A DNA stretch of 64,000 nt, from the NCBI GenBank assembly GCA_964389575.1, contig CAYMFF010000002.1, forward strand, positions 1 through 64,000, given 5' to 3'. A model generated the notes under the pieces. That model saw only the letters and a program-made list of their open reading frames with translations. It had not been told where the DNA came from and searched no databases. The translations under genes were made by a program, and so were the position numbers. The stretch comes from JAGNRR01 sp964389575. Its GTDB lineage: Bacteria; Bacteroidota; Bacteroidia; Chitinophagales; Chitinophagaceae. This document shows positions 43,051-52,166 of the stretch, in pieces (the first letter of the stretch is position 1; each line of letters opens with the position of its first letter).

Positions 43051-44299
43051 TTTATCTCACGAGAGTAACATTTCCTTGTTTGTAGAAACGCTTGCCTGTG
43101 CTCGTTACAGCCTCTATCACATACACATACGTACCTAATGGTTGTGGCTTATCATTAAAGCGACCATCCCAACCATCATTGATATCAGTCGTGTTAAACA
43201 CACGCTCACCCCAACGATTGTAAATATTCCAAGTCTTCAATTCTACCAAACCACGGCGCTTTATCGTCAACTTATCGTTGATACTCGTACCACTTCCTGG
43301 TGAAAACGCATTCGGTAAATCTATCAAACTCTCATTGCTTACTATTACCGTCACACTGTCCATCGTTGGACAACCATTCTCGGTCTGAGCATTTACATAG
43401 TATCTCGTCGTCGCTGTCGGTTGAGCATTCGGATTCTTAATCGTTGTGCTACTCAAACCACTCGGTGGAAACCAATTAAACAAGGTAACATTTCCATCGG
43501 CATAAAGCGTCACGCTTTCGCCAGGATAAATCGTTACATCATCTCCTGCATCTAAAACGGAGTTTGGGTAAACCACCACATTCGCATAGGCTGTATCGTA
43601 ACAACCATTGGCATCTAAACCAATCACCTGATACTCTTGTGTCGCTTCGGGATAAACCTGAACACTTGATACATTACCCGTACTACTAATAAAGTAATCT
43701 GGACTCCAACCATAACTGATACCACCAATCACACTTAAGCCAGTCGTATCGCCAGGGCAAATCGCTCGGTCGCCATCTAGTTGTAAAAAGTCTACATTGT
43801 TTACGGTAATCAATACATTATCATCATCACTACAACCATTGGGTGTTGTGTAAGTCACGTTTAAATTCTGTGTAATCTTGCCGCTATAAACTGGATTAGG
43901 AATCGTACTATTATTCATATCTGCTCCTGGCGTCCAAGTTATTGTATAGTAATTCTGTGAATCCGGTAATACCGATGAGTTTAAGTGAATCGTATCGTTC
44001 AAACACATTTCTCTATCTATACCGGCATCTACTACTGGAAGAGCATCTACTATCACGGGCAAGGTTACGGAGCTATCAGGACAACCTGGGAAACTTGCTG
44101 TTATCGTATACATACCTCCTGGAACAGCCGGTGTAATCGTTGTGTTCAAGGTGTTATTCGGTGTCATGTCACCCGGTGGGGTCCAATTAAAATTATATGC
44201 ATCGGGCGTTAAACCGGCCGTCGTTCCGGTGCCTGTTATAGTAGTACTTTCTCCATCACACAAAATCGTATCGTAAGGATCTATCGTAAAACCTTTTAA
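43051..44299. repeat. 1249-bp direct repeat, copy 2
   Basis: Identical by eye to 39912-41160, same orientation. It ends inside the codons just before GFTIDPYDTILCDGE. The weaker matching patch is at about 44576-44736. Confidence 0.9.
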
Positions 44300-46039
44300 T
44301 ACATCCACGATTACACTAGCCGTGGCCGAGCAACCTGGAATTGAAGTTCCTCCACCGTTTTTAGGTGTGACATTTACCGTGTAGGTAATTGAGTTGCCTG
44401 CAGGATTCGGTAATTCACAAACTGGATTTCTTATTGTCGTGCTGGTTAAAAAAGTACCCGGTGTCCAACTATAATCATATTGTTGAGCTGGAGGTCCTGG
44501 ATTTGCAGCAACATCCAATTGTAAACTTGAATTCACGCAAGTCGTGGTTCTGGGTGTAACCACTAAACTCGGTACTTGGACCACATCTACAAAAACGGTG
44601 TCTAAATCGCAACCTTCAACCACATAATAAGTCGGTAAGGTGGGACTCGCTATCGGATTATCACAGTTCGTACAAGAGAGTGATGTGATGGGAGAGCCTC
44701 CCGGCAGGACAGACCAATTTTTATCGCCTCCTCCTGTTGCAAAAAGTTGAGTTTGATCGCCTGCGCAAATTACTGTATCACCAAAAGCTTGAATACCATA
44801 ATCTATAAAGACTGGAATCGTAAAGCTAAACGGTATCAGAATTCCGGGCGGAACACAATTAGAGTCAATTACAGTAATCACCAAAACATGCAATCCAGTG
44901 TCGGCTGCTGTAGTTTGCCAATTTACACATGCCTGAATTGAATCAGTAAGCAAACCAGAATATGATATTGTTGCACCTGGTAATGAAACACTAATATTTG
45001 AACTCGCCACTAAAATAGAAGCAGTGTCTGGAGAACTAATTCCAAAGCAAAACTGAATACTATCGCCCGAACAAGCCTTGAGTTGACCCAATGAATCAAT
45101 ACCTACATTAACCAATGTGTTTGTGTCAATGTCGGGTGGACTAATAATAGCAGGAGAGCAATTTAGAACTACTACTTGAATGTCTCTCATAATAGTACTT
45201 ATTAATTGACCATTTCGAAAAGCCGAACACCTTATTGTGATTACGCCAGTACCTACATTAGAAGGTGTGAATGACATAGAACCCGTTTGAGAATTTAGCA
45301 CAAAAGAATTATTACAAGGAATAGGATTCGTAATCGCACTATAAACTCCTGGGAAAGATGCAGGGATTGGAACCGGTGTTGGGCTCGATGTTCCACAAGC
45401 ACCATTTAATGGATTGATAGACTCAAAAAATAATGAATCGCCATCTACATCAATCGTACCCATGTTATAAGTAAAAGGTGTATTCACACAACAATAAGGA
45501 ACTGGTGGTAAGGAGAAATATGGAGAATCATCGTTTTGCGAAACGGTATTATCAAATGTTGTTTCAACGAAAAGATTTCCACCACCCATCCAAGGCATCG
45601 GATTTCGGGCTGTGATCGAAGCTGAAAAGTGCCAAGAATTACATTGAATCGGCAAAGTAACTTGAGATTGATAAACATGCTCTTCATAACCTGGCACTAC
45701 ACTATTTGGATCGATACAATTATTCGGAAAATTTGGACAGCCCGAACCAACTATGTTCGGTCCAAAAATTTTGGGAAGTACCAATGTATTGGTACCCGTT
45801 TGACAATTATTCCAATAACAAAGCGAAACTGTATTGGGTGCGCTAGCACCAGTACAATATCTATAAAACCTATAAGTAACCGTGTAGGTATTGGTTGTAT
45901 TGGGTACAAGCGAATACGTAATTTCGGCACCAGCAGCATGCGAAGCATCAGCCCGTTGAGAAAAACCAACGCTTAATAAACCGGCAAAGAAGAAGAAAAA
46001 GAAAAATTGGCCTTTTGTTTTTTTTATTTTGAAAATCAT
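43052..46039 (-). CDS. Large T9SS type-B cargo protein, copy 2
   Basis: A 995-residue paralogue of the downstream gene with the same architecture. Its signal peptide contains seven Phe in a row (QFFFFFFFAG), followed by SHAAGAEITYSLVPN, Cys-rich Ig-like modules and the type-B sorting domain ending VTLVR. The N-terminal two thirds differ moderately from copy 1 at the protein level, with the same segments in the same order (YCCV.TPFTY, GTGVITI..SAFRNGQLI, CSGDS). The C-terminal 415 residues appear identical. The downstream copy starts about 166 bp after this gene ends. It is likely a surface-exposed structural or adhesive protein. Confidence 0.92.
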   Translation of the reverse strand: MIFKIKKTKGQFFFFFFFAGLLSVGFSQRADASHAAGAEITYSLVPNTTNTYTVTYRFYRYCTGASAPNTVSLCYWNNCQTGTNTLVLPKIFGPNIVGSGCPNFPNNCIDPNSVVPGYEEHVYQSQVTLPIQCNSWHFSASITARNPMPWMGGGNLFVETTFDNTVSQNDDSPYFSLPPVPYCCVNTPFTYNMGTIDVDGDSLFFESINPLNGACGTSSPTPVPIPASFPGVYSAITNPIPCNNSFVLNSQTGSMSFTPSNVGTGVITIRCSAFRNGQLISTIMRDIQVVVLNCSPAIISPPDIDTNTLVNVGIDSLGQLKACSGDSIQFCFGISSPDTASILVASSNISVSLPGATISYSGLLTDSIQACVNWQTTAADTGLHVLVITVIDSNCVPPGILIPFSFTIPVFIDYGIQAFGDTVICAGDQTQLFATGGGDKNWSVLPGGSPITSLSCTNCDNPIASPTLPTYYVVEGCDLDTVFVDVVQVPSLVVTPRTTTCVNSSLQLDVAANPGPPAQQYDYSWTPGTFLTSTTIRNPVCELPNPAGNSITYTVNVTPKNGGGTSIPGCSATASVIVDVLKGFTIDPYDTILCDGESTTITGTGTTAGLTPDAYNFNWTPPGDMTPNNTLNTTITPAVPGGMYTITASFPGCPDSSVTLPVIVDALPVVDAGIDREMCLNDTIHLNSSVLPDSQNYYTITWTPGADMNNSTIPNPVYSGKITQNLNVTYTTPNGCSDDDNVLITVNNVDFLQLDGDRAICPGDTTGLSVIGGISYGWSPDYFISSTGNVSSVQVYPEATQEYQVIGLDANGCYDTAYANVVVYPNSVLDAGDDVTIYPGESVTLYADGNVTLFNWFPPSGLSSTTIKNPNAQPTATTRYYVNAQTENGCPTMDSVTVIVSNESLIDLPNAFSPGSGTSINDKLTIKRRGLVELKTWNIYNRWGERVFNTTDINDGWDGRFNDKPQPLGTYVYVIEAVTSTGKRFYKQGNVTLVR

Positions 46040-46045
46040 AGTTGT

Positions 46046-47065
46046 CTAGGGTTTAAAATAAACCAAGGTTACTCCTGGGTTTACTTTATCATAGACGTAG
46101 TCTTGTACCTCGATGGTTTGGTTACAAATAGAAAAAATTTCTTTTTTTAGAATTCCAAAGCCGATTCCATGAATAACACGGAACGGGTTTATATTGTCAT
46201 CTGCAATGGCTAAATCAAGATAGGTGCAGAAATAGTTCAATTGAAATTGCAACTTTTCACCATCATTTAGGGAATGATGTTGTTTATAAATTTTTTCTAT
46301 ATGCAAATCAATTTCTCCTTTTGATTTTCGCTTACTAGCTTTAGTGCCGAGTGGTGTCAAGGAATTACTGACGTTTGTTATTTGAGGCAAATCCATTTTT
46401 TTTACCGGATTCAGTTTTGTAAAAACTGGGATTTCAAATAAGGGCAAATTATTTTTTTCTAAAAAAGTGACTTTGTCAATCAACTTTTTCCTGTTCAGCT
46501 TCTGAGAGAAAAAATGAGTGGGCGTTATTTTTTTGTCCAGTTCATTAATCTCAAAATTGAACAATGGGTTATTCGTTGCATCTTCAAAAGTAAAAGAATA
46601 CAACAATTGTTTTTGTTGAAAACCCAGTTCCCCTTCAAAAGAAAAAATACTTTTTCCTTGAATTGAAATATCAACTAAGTAGTTTAACCTATGCGCCCAT
46701 TCGCTAAAAACATACAAGGCGAAACGATGAATAATATCTTCTCCGTCCTGTTCGCGATATACCGGCTGAAACAAAAGGTAAAGTCCTTTTTCAAACTGAC
46801 TTTCAGCCGAATGCTCACTATTGTCTTTTTTGATATTATCGATATAAACTGTTTTTCCTTTGAGCCTTTTTTTCTCTAATTCTTTTTTTTGCTCTCTATC
46901 TTTTATAAACCAATCCAGATACGGAAAATCGAGATCAGCTTCTTCGGCAGGAATAACCAAACCGTTAATGCGCACGCGTAGATATTGATTTTGAACAATA
47001 TCAACAACCACTCCTTCTTCACCCGTTTCACGAAGCTTAATCTTATCTCCAACAGAAAATTTCAT
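46046..47065 (-). CDS. DUF2027/Smr domain protein
   Basis: A 339-residue cytosolic protein. The N-terminal DUF2027 region opens MKFSVGDKIKLRETGEEGVVVDI, and a beta-rich middle follows. A C-terminal Smr domain (about 255-339) has the hallmark GEIDLHIEKI (DxH) and VIHGIGFGILKKEIFSI (the HGxG motif). Smr domains bind or cleave nucleic acids, in bacteria for example at MutS2 or on mRNAs of stalled ribosomes. The DUF2027-Smr combination is typical of Bacteroidetes. It begins 11-32 nt from a divergent methyltransferase gene and is followed 6 nt later by the second T9SS cargo gene on the same strand. Confidence 0.88.
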   Translation of the reverse strand: MKFSVGDKIKLRETGEEGVVVDIVQNQYLRVRINGLVIPAEEADLDFPYLDWFIKDREQKKELEKKRLKGKTVYIDNIKKDNSEHSAESQFEKGLYLLFQPVYREQDGEDIIHRFALYVFSEWAHRLNYLVDISIQGKSIFSFEGELGFQQKQLLYSFTFEDATNNPLFNFEINELDKKITPTHFFSQKLNRKKLIDKVTFLEKNNLPLFEIPVFTKLNPVKKMDLPQITNVSNSLTPLGTKASKRKSKGEIDLHIEKIYKQHHSLNDGEKLQFQLNYFCTYLDLAIADDNINPFRVIHGIGFGILKKEIFSICNQTIEVQDYVYDKVNPGVTLVYFKP

Positions 47066-47076
47066 CGCTTATCTTC

Positions 47077-47739
47077 GTGCGAAATTACAACGCAACGGTG
47101 AGTAACCTAAGATGGAAAATAGCGCAATGGGCAGAACGTAGATGGTGGCGAAACTATCTGAAAAATAAATCAGTGAGCGACTATCTGCAATGGAAAAAAG
47201 AATATTGGCAAAACTTTCTTGTTCAAATTGAAATAGATGAGAAGAAGGTTGCAAGTACAGAATCAATTGACCTGGGCTGCGGACCGGCTGGTATCTTTAT
47301 TTTATTTGAAAATGCCACAGCCGTAGACCCTTTGCTTGACACCTACGATAATGATTTAAAACATTTTTCAAAAGACAATTATCCCTACAACACCTTTGTC
47401 AATGCTGGATTAGAAGACTTCAATCCTTCAAAATCCTACGACACGATTTTTTGTATCAATGCTATAAACCATGTCAACGAATTGGAAAAAGGCATCAGTA
47501 AACTAAGCGAATGCGCTCATGATAATTCACAACTTATCATCTCTATTGATGCACACAATCATAACTTTCTGAAAAAAATATTTCAATGGTTGCCGGGTGA
47601 TATTTTACACCCGCATCAATACAACCTAAAAGAGTATCAAGAAAAAATCAAAGCGGCCGGCTGGAAAATTACCAAGACGAAAGAAATGGACCGAGCGTTT
47701 ATTTTTAATTATTATGTGTTAGTTGCCAGCAAAACTTAG
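47077..47739 (+). CDS. Class I SAM-dependent methyltransferase
   Basis: A protein of 213-220 residues with a Rossmann methyltransferase fold. Motif I is IDLGCGPAGIF (about 64-74), the acidic end of strand 2 is AVDP, motif IV is DTIFCINAINHV (about 120-131), and an ILHPHQYNLKEY segment sits near the C-terminus. The substrate is unknown; a small molecule or lipid is likely given the class. There is no ATG: the start is GTG at 47077 or GTG at 47098 (VSNLRWKIAQ), both in frame. The divergent Smr gene starts at 47065, leaving as little as 11 bp between. The 3' end overlaps the convergent TonB receptor gene by 4 nt. Confidence 0.85.
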   Translation: MRNYNATVSNLRWKIAQWAERRWWRNYLKNKSVSDYLQWKKEYWQNFLVQIEIDEKKVASTESIDLGCGPAGIFILFENATAVDPLLDTYDNDLKHFSKDNYPYNTFVNAGLEDFNPSKSYDTIFCINAINHVNELEKGISKLSECAHDNSQLIISIDAHNHNFLKKIFQWLPGDILHPHQYNLKEYQEKIKAAGWKITKTKEMDRAFIFNYYVLVASKT

Positions 47740-50084
47740 AAATTAGTTTTCAGCTGTAATGTATAATTGGTGGGCGGTGCAATTAAAGCAGGTCGCTGCG
47801 TATAAACCGCATTTGTAAGATTTTGTACAATCAATCCTAAAGCTACATTTTTAGTAAGCTGTAAACTACTGCGAACATCCAACACGAAATAACCTCGGTT
47901 ATATTGTTGACGAAAATCTCGGATAGTATGAGGCAAACCTGTTCCAAGTTGAAAAATTGCTCCGAAATTGTTTTTTTCATCGCTGTTATTCTCAAAAACC
48001 TCATCAATATTTTTGACGAAGGAATTATAAATCCCGACTACTCCAAACGTCCATTTTTTATAAGTACCTTGAATATCTAATTTCACGGAATGGTTAGACC
48101 TATATTTTAAGGTTCGCGTATCACCACTTAAGTTGGCTATCACTACAGAATCAGGATTTACTTGCATGGGGTTTACATAAGTATAAGCTAACAAATAATT
48201 GAGTTCAACATTTTGGATGCGCCCTTGTCCATACGTAGAAAAATCAATGCCATTAATGCGACTTCGCCCAACATTGTTTGAGCGAAAACCAATGTAGCTA
48301 AAAGCATTATTTACTTGATTAATGGTAGAATCTTCTGGCAGATACAAGCCAAAATTAAACTCCATCATGTCTTGATATTCCATCCAAAAACCTGCAATAT
48401 CAAAATAACCAAACCAGTTTCCTTTTTTCCATAGTTGCTTTACGCCAATCTCCGCGCTCCAACCCGTTTCAGAATTTAGGCCCGGATTTGGAAAGACACT
48501 AGACGGGCCAAAAGAAGTTTGAATAAATCGTTCGGCAATTGAAGGATAGCGATAACCCTGTCCGAAAGAAGCGCGAACAAAGGTGCCTTTACTGGCTTGA
48601 TAATTCGTCCCTAATCTAAAAACAGGGCGTGCTTCCAATCCAAAATCATCTACCCGATTGGCTTCGTATCGTGCACCCAAACTAAGCCAGAGTTTTTTTA
48701 TTTTCTTATCGAATTGAGCATAAGTTGCATAATTATTACCGAAATGACGACCGTATAATTCTCCTGTTACATTTTGATAATTTGCAATGAGACCTGCCGT
48801 AAGTGTAGCTTTATGCAAGATGCCCTTTTCCTGTTTAAAGGGTTTTTGAAATTGATACTCGCCATAAAACAAATCAGCTATTGATGATTGATTTTTTTCG
48901 GGTATGTCATTATTTGATCTGAACCAGCGTGTGCGAATCGTATGCTTTACATCGTTTTTCGTTCGATAGATAAGATATGGATCTGCATTAATTCGCTGAC
49001 CTTGATTTTTATTTATCGTGGTAGAAGAATCCGCCAATCCGCCATACGGCTGATAATATCTATTATTATTTACTGTATCCACATCCCAGAAAAAGAACGT
49101 CTGACTTTTGTTTATTTGTGCATTCGTGTTTAACCCATAAGATAGTCCCTTAATTTTTTTAGAGCGATATCGGAGGTTAGCATTGGCTCGCAATCGTCTA
49201 TCTAAATCACCTTGCAAATAAGAATCTTCACTATACCAAGCCGATCCTAGAACAACATCCAGATTACCAAATTTTTGGGCATGAGATAAATAACCGCCCT
49301 GAAAACCAGGTTGCTTTTTATCCCACCATTTCCATGATTTCTCTTTCGGATTACCATACATTCCATTATAAACCATGATACTCGTTTTGGGTTTACTGGT
49401 AGGATAGGCTGTTCGAAAATTAATGGCCCCATTTAGCGCTGAAGAGCCATACAAACAGGATGATGCTCCTTTAATAACTTCTACTTGTGTGCAGTTTTCT
49501 ATTGGCAAAAACGTCCATTTGGCATCGGCTGCATCAGCGGTAAGCATAGGCATATCGTCTACCAAAACTTGCACCCTGCTTCCAGCGCCATAACTCCAAC
49601 CTGCTCCACCTCTTATGTTTATTTGATTTTCGATAACGTTCACTCCTGGCACACGATTCAGGGCATCGTCCATAGAATTCATCCCAGTGCTTAGCATTCT
49701 TTTGGGTTTCACGACTTCAATAGAAACTGTTTCTTCTTCTATTTTTTTTTCGAAACGACTACCACTAATTGTCACAATTTGTAATTTATTTTTCGTCGGC
49801 ACTAATTGTACATTCAATTCTATATTTTTTATCAAATCAACTTCCAATCGTTGTGTTTCATAACCTATCATAGAAAAACGAGCTGTGTATTTCCCGGGTG
49901 GTAAAGAGAGTTCGTACTGACCGCTTACATTTGACTTTGTCCCCTGCTTATTTGACATAAAAACAGAAGCACCTATAATAGTTTCTTGATTTTTTTGATT
50001 TGAAATTATTCCGCTAATTTTTAGTTGGGCATGAGTAAAAAAAGGAAGCAAAACAAATGCAATAAGTAGTAGTTTTTTTGTCAT
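47736..50084 (-). CDS. TonB-dependent receptor
   Basis: A 782-residue outer-membrane receptor: signal peptide (MTKKLLLIAFVLLPFFTHAQ), a carboxypeptidase-like regulatory domain (about 21-105, LKISGIISNQKNQETIIGAS), plug (about 115-220, DALNRVPGVNVIENQINIRG, VLVDDMPMLTADAADAKW, VIKGASSCLYGSSALNGAINF) and a 22-strand barrel ending YTLQLKTNF. The plug resembles the siderophore/cobalamin class, so iron or B12 uptake is a reasonable guess but unproven. It stands alone, next to an assembly gap upstream. Confidence 0.9.
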   Translation of the reverse strand: MTKKLLLIAFVLLPFFTHAQLKISGIISNQKNQETIIGASVFMSNKQGTKSNVSGQYELSLPPGKYTARFSMIGYETQRLEVDLIKNIELNVQLVPTKNKLQIVTISGSRFEKKIEEETVSIEVVKPKRMLSTGMNSMDDALNRVPGVNVIENQINIRGGAGWSYGAGSRVQVLVDDMPMLTADAADAKWTFLPIENCTQVEVIKGASSCLYGSSALNGAINFRTAYPTSKPKTSIMVYNGMYGNPKEKSWKWWDKKQPGFQGGYLSHAQKFGNLDVVLGSAWYSEDSYLQGDLDRRLRANANLRYRSKKIKGLSYGLNTNAQINKSQTFFFWDVDTVNNNRYYQPYGGLADSSTTINKNQGQRINADPYLIYRTKNDVKHTIRTRWFRSNNDIPEKNQSSIADLFYGEYQFQKPFKQEKGILHKATLTAGLIANYQNVTGELYGRHFGNNYATYAQFDKKIKKLWLSLGARYEANRVDDFGLEARPVFRLGTNYQASKGTFVRASFGQGYRYPSIAERFIQTSFGPSSVFPNPGLNSETGWSAEIGVKQLWKKGNWFGYFDIAGFWMEYQDMMEFNFGLYLPEDSTINQVNNAFSYIGFRSNNVGRSRINGIDFSTYGQGRIQNVELNYLLAYTYVNPMQVNPDSVVIANLSGDTRTLKYRSNHSVKLDIQGTYKKWTFGVVGIYNSFVKNIDEVFENNSDEKNNFGAIFQLGTGLPHTIRDFRQQYNRGYFVLDVRSSLQLTKNVALGLIVQNLTNAVYTQRPALIAPPTNYTLQLKTNF

Positions 50085-50119
50085 TTAATCAGTGAATATA
50101 ATAAAAAAGAAAAATAATT

Positions 50120-50219
50120 NNNNNNNNNNNNNNNNNNNNNNNNNNNNNNNNNNNNNNNNNNNNNNNNNNNNNNNNNNNNNNNNNNNNNNNNNNNNNNNNN
50201 NNNNNNNNNNNNNNNNNNN
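50120..50219. other. Assembly gap (100 N)
   Basis: Exactly 100 N joining two contigs 35 bp upstream of the TonB receptor start. The 5' part of the next gene is missing. Confidence 0.99.
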
Positions 50220-50906
50220 TATGAACAAATTATTTATATCAAAGTGCCGCCAGATACAACCTTCACTGTGGCTTCAATACCAGTGACGGCCACCGTAGAT
50301 TCATTTGTGGTAGATGCGAATGTAGTTGGACTACCCATGAACTTAATAGTAGAGAGTAACCCAGCTCTATTGCCACCGAACGCGAGCAGCTCTAAAACTA
50401 ATTTTACTCGTTTGGTAATTCCTGGAGACTCATTAGCTTGTGTGAAGCTTAGTGGAATTCTTGATGCCAGTTTACCCGTAGGAGATATAAATCTTACCAT
50501 AAATATTCGAGCGTATTTATCTAACATTCCTTTTCCTTTAGGACCAACAATTGATACTCCTTTGATAATTGATTATTACAAAATAACCATTGATGCGCCT
50601 GGTACCGGAGCTTGTATCCCTAGCAGTGTAAAAAACATTGATAATTCTAATATTACAAATTTCGTAGTGTCTCCCAATCCCGTTCGTGATCAAGTAATGA
50701 TTACAATGAATTTAAAAGAATCAGCTAATTATAACTTAGCTATTATTGATTTACTAGGACGTGCCATCAAACAAGAAAATAAAAAATTAGCATTGGGTGA
50801 ACAAAACATCCCAATGAATCTAAATGACTTACCCGAAGGTGTTTATTTTATTCGAATGAGCAATGCCTCGAGTAGCATTACTAAAAGAATCGTTTTGCAA
50901 CGCTAA
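50220..50906 (+). CDS. Secreted protein with T9SS type-A sorting domain, 5' truncated by gap
   Basis: 228 residues of a C-terminal fragment; the frame is open into the gap (YEQIIYIKVPPDTT). A beta-sandwich region (about 10-130) is followed by a Por secretion tail (about 150-228) with FVVSPNPVRDQVMITMNL, YNLAIIDLLGRAIKQ, LPEGVYFIRM and terminal KRIVLQR, the hallmark of type A T9SS cargo. The passenger function is unknown. The stop is followed by a strong terminator. Confidence 0.88.
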   Translation, partial: YEQIIYIKVPPDTTFTVASIPVTATVDSFVVDANVVGLPMNLIVESNPALLPPNASSSKTNFTRLVIPGDSLACVKLSGILDASLPVGDINLTINIRAYLSNIPFPLGPTIDTPLIIDYYKITIDAPGTGACIPSSVKNIDNSNITNFVVSPNPVRDQVMITMNLKESANYNLAIIDLLGRAIKQENKKLALGEQNIPMNLNDLPEGVYFIRMSNASSSITKRIVLQR

Positions 50907-50926
50907 CAAAAACACAAATTAGAAAG

Positions 50927-50955
50927 AGTCTCGCGGATTGCGAGACTTTTTTTTT
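50927..50955 (+). terminator. Terminator after the T9SS type-A cargo gene
   Basis: AGTCTCGC (50927-50934) pairs perfectly with GCGAGACT (50940-50947), loop GGATT, followed by nine T. Confidence 0.92.
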
Positions 50956-50969
50956 AGCTTTGTTTTCAT

Positions 50970-51389
50970 ATGTCAAATCAAATTACTTCTACAGATAAAG
51001 CTCCAGCTCCGGTGGGCGCGTACCCGCACAGTCGAAAAGTTGGCAACCTTTTGTTCCTCTCGGGTGTAGGACCGCGCAAAGCAGGAACTGATGAAATACC
51101 AGGATTAGAATTAGATAAAAACGGAAATTTTAAAACCTTTAATTTTGAAGCTCAGTGCAGAAGTGTATTTGACAATATAAAAATCATACTAGAAGAAAGT
51201 GGAAGCTCGTGGAATCAATTAGTAGATGTGACGGTTTTTTTGGTGAATATGAAACGAGATTTTCATACTTACAATCGGGTTTATAAAGAGTACTTTGCGG
51301 ATGCCAATCCCTGCCGAACGACCTTAGAGATTAATTCTTTGCCTACTCCTATTGCTATTGAATTGAAGTGTATTGCTACGATTGAGTAA
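50970..51389 (+). CDS. RidA family protein, possibly 2-aminomuconate deaminase
   Basis: A 139-residue trimeric-fold (YjgF/YER057c/UK114) enzyme. RidA proteins hydrolyse reactive enamines; the group containing GVGPRKAGTDEIPGLELD, VDVTVFLVNMKRDFHTYNR and CRTTLEINSLPTPIAIELKCIA resembles the 2-aminomuconate deaminases of the kynurenine pathway more than classical RidA, as judged from memory. The Arg (CRTTLEI, about 115) that binds the carboxylate is kept. A TAGCTTTG element (50955-50962) ends 7 nt before the ATG. It is followed 3 nt later by a small membrane protein gene. Confidence 0.87.
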   Translation: MSNQITSTDKAPAPVGAYPHSRKVGNLLFLSGVGPRKAGTDEIPGLELDKNGNFKTFNFEAQCRSVFDNIKIILEESGSSWNQLVDVTVFLVNMKRDFHTYNRVYKEYFADANPCRTTLEINSLPTPIAIELKCIATIE

Positions 51390-51392
51390 CGA

Positions 51393-51917
51393 ATGAAAAG
51401 TACAGTCATTCAACTTACTCTTTGTGTTATTTTATTTTTTGTTTCCTATGAAATTCGTCTTACGGATTATGACTCATTCATAATCTCTTTGGCAATCATT
51501 TACTTTTTATTTTTTTTCATTATCTCACTTTTCACTCTTTTTACCAATCTCTTTCAAGTAATCAAGAAAAAGGAAAACTATAATTGGCTCTACATCCTAG
51601 CCCTCCCTATTTGTTTTTTAAGTTATTTGTTAGGAGGCTACAAAATAGATTCTGTTTATAATTCCAATAAAAGGAATGCTGAGTTACTTATAAATGAGAT
51701 TAGAAAATTTAGATCGCCCGAAGGTTATCCTTCTGATATAAGCATCCTATATGGCAAACTTAATATTGAGGAATACATTGGCATTTTAAGAAAGTCAAAA
51801 ATCCAATACTCAACATTTGATAATCAATTTCGGCTTGAATATCCAGACCAAAATGGCACTTATTATAGGTACAATTCAGAAAACGCTTCTTGGACCAGCG
51901 AACCTATTTCACTTTAG
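51393..51917 (+). CDS. Hypothetical membrane protein
   Basis: A 174-residue protein with three hydrophobic helices in the first half (about 4-22, 29-54 and 66-84) and a soluble C-terminal tail (about 90-174) rich in Tyr, with RLEYPDQNGTYYRYNSENASW at its end. No family recognised. It begins 3 nt after the RidA gene stop, so they are probably cotranscribed. The stop is 3 nt from the convergent gene's stop. Confidence 0.68.
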   Translation: MKSTVIQLTLCVILFFVSYEIRLTDYDSFIISLAIIYFLFFFIISLFTLFTNLFQVIKKKENYNWLYILALPICFLSYLLGGYKIDSVYNSNKRNAELLINEIRKFRSPEGYPSDISILYGKLNIEEYIGILRKSKIQYSTFDNQFRLEYPDQNGTYYRYNSENASWTSEPISL

Positions 51918-51920
51918 TAG

Positions 51921-52166
51921 TTAATCTAAATCTTTACCTTTTTTACTTTTATTAGAAATTCGAAGAAAAACTACCGCTAAGCAGAATAATCCGAAGAACA
52001 AACTGTAATAACCTGTCCGTACTTCAACAATATCATACTTTGAAAAAAAACCGATTTCAACTTTACCAACCAAAATTCCCGTAACCCCATTAACGAGTAA
52101 CAATAAAGCGAAAATTAAAAAAATAATAGTAACCCAATTAGAAGAATTCCATCTGTTACTTTTCAC
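51921..52166 (-). CDS. Small two-helix membrane protein
   Basis: An 81-residue protein with two hydrophobic helices (about 10-30, VTIIFLIFALLLLVNGVTGIL, and 50-67, GYYSLFFGLFCLAVVFL) and a basic tail (SNKSKKGKDLD). No family recognised. It overlaps the preceding TPR gene by 11 nt, so it is the third gene of the glyA-TPR operon. Confidence 0.65.
   Translation of the reverse strand: MKSNRWNSSNWVTIIFLIFALLLLVNGVTGILVGKVEIGFFSKYDIVEVRTGYYSLFFGLFCLAVVFLRISNKSKKGKDLD

Noticed and set aside
40803..44212. Pairs of identical 64- and 75-codon plus-strand frames inside the two T9SS cargo genes
   Set aside because: They are antisense shadows of the identical repeat; their identity only confirms DNA-level identity.
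39912..44299. The 1249-bp direct repeat as an insertion sequence
   Set aside because: It contains only the 3' part of the cargo genes, with no transposase, inverted ends or target duplication.
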